64,000 nt of DNA from Acorus gramineus (lineage: Eukaryota; Streptophyta; Magnoliopsida; Acorales; Acoraceae), in assembly GCA_030737835.1 (NCBI GenBank), contig CM060850.1, positions 6,439,299 through 6,503,298 of the forward strand. Reading direction: 5' to 3'. Below are positions 57,401 through 64,000 of the stretch, piece after piece. A program made the position numbers and the translations under genes. The notes under the pieces were generated by a model. That model saw nothing but the letters and a program-made list of their open reading frames with translations, had not been told where the DNA came from and did no database searches. Position 1 is the stretch's first letter. Each line of letters starts with the position of its first letter.

Positions 57401-58943
57401 AAAACCCGGTTAGAAGAGGTATTTAACCGGGGCTTGTCACCGAGAGTCACCCCCCCCTTAACCTGCGATGCTTAAGTGCCCGTTATCAAAATGCACCTCC
57501 CTCGCACCCGCCATAAACCGTCCCCAGTCTCGAACGCATCCGCAAAAAATCTCCCACATGTTTTCCCAATAAACTCTGACACCTCTAAACAACGCTATGT
57601 TCCTCGTAAGCCAGAACGCCCATGTGCCCGCCGGGATGATCGATTGAGAGATGTGAGTAGCTGAACTGCCAGCGCTGGGTCGTCAAAGATCCTTTCCAGC
57701 TGACCAAACTTGAATGTTACATGAGATGTATCAAACACACTGCATGCATGATGGCTTTCAGAAACCAATGACCTGTGTTGATATTGATGTTGTCTTTAAT
57801 AATTACTTGTGGACATCAATATACGCTCATTTTCCAAAGGTATTCTATACAAGCATAATAATCTTTTCACAATGTAATATGGAAGGGAGAGGGATCCATT
57901 GAGTTGAGAAGAGGTGAGTTTGATATGCCTGCCTGTTGCTGGCTTTTTCTTTGCATGTTTTGATTTGGCTGTATGGAGTATGGTCGATATACTTTGTTGA
58001 TTCAATGTCAATGTATGTTAAAATTTGGATATTAGGAACATATATAAGTTAAATCTTCATATTGTAACAGGACAATCATGGCTCTATGGAAGGCAAAATC
58101 CTTGAGTCCTGAGCAAAAGGTTCAAATTGTAGAAGAAGAATCCGATGCAAAAATCCTCCAAACTGAAGACGGTGGATCCTTTCTGGAAATAGAGGATAGC
58201 ATGATAGAAGTATTTTCTTCTGTTATTCCTATTCAAGTAAGTCATCTATTCAGTGGCATTCTTGAGAATGCATACCAATTTTTTCTCAAGTTGGACATTG
58301 GTTTGAAACTCAGAAACAATAATATATCTAATAGGCTTTTTTGTGGTGCTTTGTTAGACCAACTCAGTGATGGAACTGTTCGGTGGGGGTGATTTGGAGA
58401 AAAAAGTGATGACAAAAGTTGGCTGTGTTGACTATTCATGTGAACGTTGGGAAGCAGTCAAGCCAGATGTTTATCAGAGGCAGATATGTTACAAATTTGA
58501 TAAGAAGGTTTCCCGTTATGGGGGCGAAGTGACAAGCACCCAGCAGAAGTCCCCTCTTCCTGATCAGAGTGGATGGGTTGTTGAAGAGGTCATGACCCTT
58601 GAAGGGGTACCACTTGGAGAGTACTTCAATGTATGGGAAGTTTACCATTATTCTTCAATTTTCCAAATTATCAAAATCTCTCATTGATAGCTCATGGTAT
58701 TCAAATATGGTTTTTTTTTTTTTTTCATGGCAACTTTATATTCTTTTGCAGCTTCAACTGAGATACCAGGTTGAGGATTTCGCCTCTCGGTTGAAATGCA
58801 ATGTCCAAGTGTTTTTAGGGATCGCTTGGTTGAAGAGCACCACACATCAAAAGAGGATCAGAAAGAACATTGTGTCCAATCTGAGCAAGCGACTCAAGGA
58901 GATGTTCAGCCTTATTGAGAAGGAGTTAGCATCAGGAAAATAA
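51402..58943 (+). CDS. C2 and GRAM domain protein with two VASt domains
   Basis: The product resembles Arabidopsis At1g03370. C2 and GRAM domains bind phospholipids (C2 often with calcium), and VASt domains are sterol-binding folds related to StART, so a role in membrane contact or sterol handling is likely; the plant function is not established. Coding exons are 51402-51750, 53738-55003, 55593-55775, 56017-56300, 56402-56518, 56642-56904, 58071-58236, 58358-58630 and 58752-58943. All are in phase and give 1030 residues. Order: C2 (about 1-100, with acidic loop residues in LNGLSDPYV and LDEDKY), a Ser-rich linker, VASt (about 270-435), one hydrophobic span (VVITILLVVYVSVHILL, about 470-489), second C2 (about 548-670, with STGFSDPYV), GRAM (about 702-770) and second VASt (about 850-1025). 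The first and sixth introns contain antisense LINE remnants. A 5' UTR intron is likely. Confidence 0.93.
52602..53060 (-). pseudogene. LINE 3' remnant in C2-GRAM intron 1 (antisense)
   Basis: On the minus strand it reads LAIFWAIWLDRNEAIFGG (around 52885-52930), the conserved segment downstream of the reverse transcriptase in plant LINEs. It ends in a poly(A) tract seen as poly-T at 52602-52617. It is 5'-truncated with in-frame stops. It lies antisense to the host transcript. Confidence 0.75.
57249..57715 (-). pseudogene. LINE 3' remnant in C2-GRAM intron 6 (antisense)
   Basis: The minus strand encodes PAGTWAFWLTRNIALFRGVR followed by YWENMWEIF and CVRDWGRFMAG, the C-terminal end of a plant LINE ORF2. 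A 3' UTR follows, then a poly(A) tail seen as poly-T at 57249-57261. The part before WAFWLTRN is missing, so it is 5'-truncated. It is similar in type but not identical to the remnants at 9305 and 52602. Confidence 0.8.
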
Positions 58944-61039
58944 AACCCTCAATCAAGGAAAACCATTGATAAGGTGCACTTGCTTCCACTCAGATCAAAA
59001 GAATGGTATTTCTTGAATTGTATCATTCTATCGGTGGTGGTATTGGAGACCAAAATTCATGGAGGATTTGGCAGGTTATTCCCCTCGTTTAGACGTAAAT
59101 TTAGATGACTTGTTTGTACAAAATGGAAGCTTAGGATCTGATACAGTATGATATACAAAATCATAGTACAAGGCAATGCACATAGCTAGGCTTACTATCC
59201 GGGTCCGGCGGTGCTGAATTCAGATTTCAGACTTCAAGTTACCCGTGCTGAGGATCTCTTCAAATGGAGCTCCATTCTGCTTTGATTCCTGTCAGTTGCA
59301 TCACCTTGGAAAGATCTTTGCGGAAGTCGTCGTCTGACCCGCTCTCACAAAGAATTTTCAGTTACATAAAAGATATCTCAATTTTTACATCCTTCTCTAA
59401 GGTCTGGTACTCTCAGAAAAAAAAAAAAAAAACCCTCACGCCAACCTTCAGGTGGTCGAATTGAAGACTGGGATGTTTTTTTTTATTGGATAACAAGAGT
59501 TACAATTGCATTCAAACATATTTACAAGATTTGATACTCCAAAACTGTGAATTGAGTACTTGCTGTTACTCCGGATTGCAGTCACATGCACTCATATTAT
59601 GGTAAGTGTATCAATGTGTCTCTTTTGATATTGAAGCTCTGTGTATTAGAGGCTTCAAAGTGTGTTCTTATGTAATACTATCCATTCTTTTGTAAGTGAA
59701 CAATGGCAGTTATTGTTCAATGTAAGAATGTACAACAATTTTACATCAATAGCGCTGTTGATGATATTTTTTTTTTTTTGTGATTTCATATTATTATTAT
59801 TATTACTGTTTTAACTTTAGGGATTGTTCAGTTGCTTTGAGAAATCGATAATTACCAATGAGTACAAGTTAAAACATTTAAAGAAAAATGAGGAAAAAGT
59901 TAAATATTTCCTTTACCACTCTAAAAAAAAGAAAAAAAAGGCCTGGAAGGTAAGAGAGTTATGAACTCTATTCAATCAAGTTTAGTTGATCATCATTTAA
60001 ACGGGCGATTCCGTGTGATCGATCTGGGATGTTGAAATACCATTTTTTGGGTCGTTCAATGGTCTGAAAAGGTCAAAAAGTTCTTGACTCTATTTGAACG
60101 ATATTAGTTGATCGTTACTTAAAGGTGCGACTTTGTGTGGTTGATCTGGGTGGATTAAATCCTATTTTTATTATAAAATATTATTTGAGAATAAGCAATA
60201 TGATAAAGTTAATCATTTTTCATCAATTTTTTTAAAAAAATATTTAAAGGGTGATTTTTTTTAATCAACGAAGCACAAAAATAACTCTTTGACACCATTT
60301 GAATCCGTGGATTATGCGTTTTCATCACCCAATGGAGATCCAAACTTTTATTTCTTTCTTAAACGCAACGTTTTCTGCAGGGTTAATTTTGTTATATATT
60401 GTGGAGCCTGATGATGGGCGCAGAGGATTGTTGGCGCTACGCAGGGTCGGACGGGGGTCGAGCTTTTTTGGGGTGTCTTTCGCGTATTGACTTTTTTGCC
60501 CTTAATGAGATGTCAGTATAAAAGGGCATCTCATATTTCTCATTAGGCTCTAGGATTTTTATCTTCAGCGTGACCATTGTAAAAACTTTTCATTGATAGA
60601 GGATTGATCTCTGGTGTGTTCACGTAGGCAAGATTTGCCGAACAACGTAAAATTTTTGTGTCTTTGCTTCGATTTGTTTGTTTATTTCTTTTGATTGATT
60701 GCATCCCAAGATCCAAAATTGTAACAAATTTTTCAGCAATTCAAAAAATCTCTATTAGAATTTTTTTTTAAAAAGCTGATGATATGTTCAAGATCTCCCG
60801 TTTTCCACCGCAATTCCAAACCGCTGCGGCCTTTTCTATCAAATGATTAAACACATGTTCACATTCAACACACACATTCACTACCATGCTATATCATGTT
60901 AATTACAACACTCTATTTGTATTATAATCATGTAAAAATTTCATCTTTTGAGTTTCCCAAAATACCAATCTTGATCCATTGACCTCTTTCAAAGAAAAGA
61001 TGTTTGATGACTCAACCAAAGTTTTGGTCGTAGTTTCTG
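58944..61039. other. Intergenic region between the C2-GRAM and LEA_2 genes (tail to tail)
   Basis: The first several hundred bases are probably C2-GRAM 3' UTR. A poly-T/AT-rich spacer follows, with a partial local repeat: CAATCAAGTTTAGTTGATCAT and GATATTAGTTGATCGTTACTTAAA, each followed by a GTGATCGATCTGG-like word (about 59975-60030 and 60095-60150). A copia solo LTR occupies 60390-60726. No gene is seen. Confidence 0.5.
60390..60726 (+). mobile_element. Copia-type solo LTR with 5-bp target duplication
   Basis: The 337-bp sequence starts TGTTATATATTGTGGAGCC and ends GATCCAAAATTGTAACA, so it has the TGTTA...TAACA inverted ends of an LTR. It is flanked by AATTT on both sides (60385-60389 and 60727-60731). 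It has a promoter TATA box in AGTATAAAAGGGCATC (about 60513) and the ...GGTGTGTTCACGTAGGCAAG segment common in copia LTRs. No internal region remains, so it arose by recombination between two LTRs. Confidence 0.85.
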
Positions 61040-61798
61040 TTAAAACTTGACCCCGAACTTATAACTGGAACTAATGATCCTGGCCTTCTTGTTCGTCGCC
61101 AGCCCGTCGACGACCAACGCGCAGCTCACGAGCACCGTCACCTCCCTCAACCTCCACGTCCCCACCACGAGCGCCACTGGCGCCTTCACCGTCACCTCCA
61201 GCGGCACCCGCCCCCGCCTCTCCCCCTCCACCAGCGCCCTCTGCATCCCCGCCCCGAACGGCCCCTCCCCCGCCACCACGATCCGCATCCGCGTCGTGTT
61301 CCTCCTCCCCTGGAAGAACGCCGGCAGCTCCCCCTCGCACAGCCTCGCCCCACCGAACGCCACCGCCGCCGCCCCTCCCTTCCCGTACTCTATCCCCACC
61401 CGCCTGTTCGGGTTCTCCGCGCGCACCGCCACCTCCAGCTCCGCTCGCAGGCTCAGCGTGTCCGGGCGCACCTCGAACGCGCGCACGCCGAGGTGCTCCA
61501 CCGAGTAGCGGGGGAGCTGCGGGGAGAGGTAGGCGTAGAGGTAGGCGAGGAGAGCGGCGGCGGTGAGGGATGTGATTAGGAGCGTGGCGCAGAAGCAGCA
61601 GAGGCACCCGCAGAGGCCGCCGCCGGTTTTGGAGAGGCGGGAGGAGTAGTAGCGGGGGAGGTTGCGGCGGTAGGGGGGTGGGCGGAGGTTGATGGAGGGG
61701 GTGTTGTCGGAGAGCATGACGTAGCGAGGAGGGTAGGGCGGCTGGCCGGCGTCGGATTGGGCGTCGGTCGGGTGGTGGTGGGGGTTGTAGTAGTCCAT
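61040..61798 (-). CDS. LEA_2 / NDR1-HIN1-like (NHL) membrane protein
   Basis: This is an intronless 252-residue protein. A Pro/Tyr-rich cytosolic N-terminus (1-60) includes PPYPPRYVML and PPPYRRNLPRYYSSR. It is followed by a cysteine cluster GLCGCLCCFC (61-70) and one membrane span (about 71-91). The LEA_2 domain (about 118-225) has the diagnostic NPNRRVGIEY (129-138) and an F-x2-GRRNTT segment. The family sits at the plasma membrane; members such as NDR1 and NHL3 take part in defence signalling and others in abiotic stress, so the exact role is open. The layout is closest to the NHL6/At1g65690-type group. Codon use is very G/C-rich, giving long antisense open frames that are not genes. ATG 61798 is the first in-frame start. 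Confidence 0.9.
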   Translation of the reverse strand: MDYYNPHHHPTDAQSDAGQPPYPPRYVMLSDNTPSINLRPPPYRRNLPRYYSSRLSKTGGGLCGCLCCFCATLLITSLTAAALLAYLYAYLSPQLPRYSVEHLGVRAFEVRPDTLSLRAELEVAVRAENPNRRVGIEYGKGGAAAVAFGGARLCEGELPAFFQGRRNTTRMRIVVAGEGPFGAGMQRALVEGERRGRVPLEVTVKAPVALVVGTWRLREVTVLVSCALVVDGLATNKKARIISSSYKFGVKF

Positions 61799-64000
61799 TT
61801 GGGAGGGGGGGGGGGGGAGTGTTTGTAGAGGGAGATGGTTTTGTTTTGTGAATGCAATGGAGGGTGTTTTTTTGGTTTGGGTGGTTGGGTTGTTGGGACA
61901 GTTTTTAGGAGGGGAGAATGATTTGGTTTTTGTTTGGCTTAGTTGGGAGTTTTAGAAAAGGGGGTTGTTTTGAAAGAAATGGACTATATTTGGACTTGTT
62001 GGAATTGTGGAGGTGAATGGTTCTTCAAGGAGGGTTTTTTTTTTTTTTTTTTGGGGGGGGGGTGGGGGGGTGTTGGTTGTTTTGTATATAAGAGTGTATG
62101 CAATCCTATATCCAAACATTTATTCGAATTTAAATTTGAATAAAAATTATTTAAAACCTTCTCGAATCATTTACCTATACTGATACCAAATCAACCTTTT
62201 ACTCAAATCTTTACCCAAATCAAGGGAGACTCAAGTCTTTATCCGAATTTTCAACATCTCTTTTTTTTTCTTTACCAATACATTTTCTTCCAACGTGACA
62301 TTTTTTTCCCTTGAATTCTACATTTAGTTGAATTATATTAGATATCTTTTCACCCCCAAAATTTTCACCATCTCTTGAAAAAAAAAATAGTCTTCTTTAT
62401 TAAGTCTACATATTTGTTTTTTAACTTATTATTTTTACTCCAATAAAAAAAAGATTATTTTTACCTTTATAATTTTTAAATTTAAATATCTTGGAAGGAA
62501 GAAAAATTGAGTAGTAAAAATGTTTGGGGAAAAACTTTGAAAATGTTTATGAGAAATAATTAGAAGAAGATATGAATTTTTAAAAAGATTTGAGTAAAAA
62601 ACAAAGTGATGGTTGGAGACACATCATATTAAATCAAATTTTTACTCAAATTTTAAGTGAAATTTAAATATAGGTTTGAGTAAGTCTAGGAGATGGCCTT
62701 AACATTAGAAATAACTAGAATTAAACTATTTTTGAATGATATGACATGCAATCCTTTTGTAGTCCTCTCGAGTTGTGATGTTTTTTTTAAAGATGTGTTT
62801 TTTAATTTACATATATTTTTCATAATAAAATGAAATATATGCTTTAATTGTATAGTTATTATTTATGTAAAAACAATTAGAGATATATTTCATCTAATAA
62901 AGCCTCTTCCATATTAGGGGGGAGTATCGGAAAGGATGAACTAAATTAGTCTAGTCTCATGCGCACATGCTACGTAGTGTAATTCCAACCGTGACATGGG
63001 CAATTTACCAATTTGGTTCGCACACAACAAACGTATATTTTGGTACCAACATTTCTACATGAAAAATTGTGAGATTCGGCTCTTCAATATCTCTCGAACG
63101 GGGGAGGGGTGTTGGTTATCTAGGTTGAATGAGTGTCATTCCCCGGTCTCGGGTGTGTCTTCCGGTGGTACCCATCTATATTATTTTGATTCTCTCTTTT
63201 TGACATGGGGAAATGGATTGTGCAGTTCGCATATCTCGTGCCACTGTATCCTAATCTCCCATTTTGATTTCGTGCCCCCCCCCCCCCCGTCTTGATTTCT
63301 AATCCTTTCTCTCTCTTTATCCCCCACATTTCTTCTAAGTTCAGACTTTTGTAACTGATTATGATTAGTGATAAACGGTCTACCATTTTCAAAATAAAAA
63401 AGATCTTCTTTATAAGAAAAATAACATTGTAATTGGGGTTGCACGAGGATTGCAAGTGGCTACGCAAATTTTTGTTCTCCGACGGTTCACATTAGTACAC
63501 ACAGATCACTAACGGTGTACATAAACACAGATAACGATGTATACAAAATGATAACAATGTACGTAGGATGGTAACAATGCACACAGAATGGTAACAGTGT
63601 ACACAGAATGGTTATATCTACAGTTGATTAACAATGTACATATATTACATAACAATGCACTATGAGGGTAAAATGGGAAAATTTAATGGCGGTTACCCCC
63701 TCTCGTTAGTGACAGGGACCCATACATACATAATAGGAATCGGTGTTTGATGACCTATTATTAAGTTGAAAAGTTGTAAGGATTTAAAATTAATATGGGG
63801 TCTACTGAGAGACTTGTAATTAATTTTCTCTTAAAATATTGAAAGGATATAAATGTGATATTTTATGTATTTTTTTTTTTTACCATTCTTACGTCTAATC
63901 TAAAAACTAAATTCAATAACGATCTACTCATATTTCATAAAAAAATAAATTAAGAATAAAACTGGAAATGAAGAAGTTCAAAAAAAACAAAAGTTGAAAA
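61799..64000. other. LEA_2 upstream region and right-hand spacer
   Basis: The LEA_2 gene is read leftwards, so its promoter lies here. A TTATATACAAAA word on the minus strand (about 62079-62090) is a possible but distant TATA box. G and T homopolymer runs lie at 61803-61816 and 62038-62068. AT-rich sequence at 62100-62700 shows inverted words (TTTACTCAAAT, TTTGAGTAA), suggesting a degraded MITE. A C run lies at about 63277-63290. A degenerate minisatellite is at about 63490-63660. No further gene is seen. Confidence 0.5.
63490..63660. repeat. Degenerate minisatellite with GTAACAATGTACACAGAATG-like unit
   Basis: About eight imperfect copies of an 18-20 bp unit follow one another, for example GATAACAATGTACGTAGGATG, GTAACAATGCACACAGAATG, GTAACAGTGTACACAGAATG and TTAACAATGTACATATATTA. 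Units touch directly, with no unique spacers. Confidence 0.75.

Noticed and set aside
61071..61607. Long open frames in other phases and on the plus strand over the LEA_2 gene
   Set aside because: These are low-complexity products of extreme GC content. The 252-codon frame alone has a membrane span and LEA_2 motifs.
63490..63660. Tandem array considered as a possible CRISPR
   Set aside because: Units abut without unique spacers, are degenerate, and lie in a plant nuclear sequence with no cas genes.
1..64000. A biosynthetic or defence gene cluster joining FPPS, ABCG26 and NLR
   Set aside because: The genes belong to unrelated pathways, are single copies spaced by kilobases of transposons, and FPPS and ABCG26 are housekeeping or tissue-specific genes found alone in other plants.

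Overview
The window is nuclear DNA from a flowering plant. The genes have many short GT-AG introns in an AT-rich background full of small transposons, and their products match land-plant families. Several genes start very GC-rich and become AT-richer towards the 3' end (the TMEM245-like gene, the LEA_2 gene, the first CCDC22 exon). That 5'-3' gradient suggests a monocot, probably not a grass, but this is inference and the species cannot be named from sequence alone.

Eight protein-coding genes are supported. In order they are: an Rx-type CC-NB-ARC-LRR immune receptor (+, 5043-7790 or 7898); a CCDC22 homologue of the Commander/CCC endosomal complex (-, 10983-14268, 6 exons); an ABCG26-like half-size ABC transporter (+, 17356-22235, 9 exons); a TMEM245/AI-2E-family membrane protein (+, 25531-30334, 2 exons); a membrane-anchored RING-H2 E3 ligase (+, 33302-36434, 3 exons); a farnesyl diphosphate synthase (+, 41535-46962, 12 exons); a C2-VASt-C2-GRAM-VASt protein (+, 51402-58943, 9 coding exons); and an intronless LEA_2/NHL protein (-, 61040-61798). 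I joined exons by hand at GT-AG sites. Reading phase is consistent across every junction of the six multi-exon genes, and the joined proteins read through without stops.

The intergenic spaces (about 2-5 kb) and the long introns are filled with small or broken transposable elements. The best supported are: a Mutator-like element carrying a GC-rich gene-like fragment (23963-24484, near-perfect 9-bp target duplication); a hAT-type non-autonomous element (48697-49052, 8-bp duplication); a copia-type solo LTR (60390-60726, 5-bp duplication); a MITE nested in an older MITE (39506-39718, 8-bp duplication); a Gypsy-like LTR (about 16165-16935); a copia integrase remnant just upstream of the immune receptor; LINE remnants in the 9.3-10.2 kb spacer and in two introns of the C2-GRAM gene; a tRNA-derived SINE in the TMEM245-like intron; and several foldback/MITE families present in two or more copies.

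The genes are unrelated single-copy plant loci, not an operon or a metabolic cluster. I found no prokaryotic-type system, CRISPR array or rRNA. The observations most worth a second look are the gene-fragment-carrying Mutator-like element, the altered MHD motif and possible second C-terminus of the NLR, the tandem splice acceptors beside a MITE in the RING gene, and the antisense orientation of every recognisable LINE tail inside a gene. No convincing new biological system was found.
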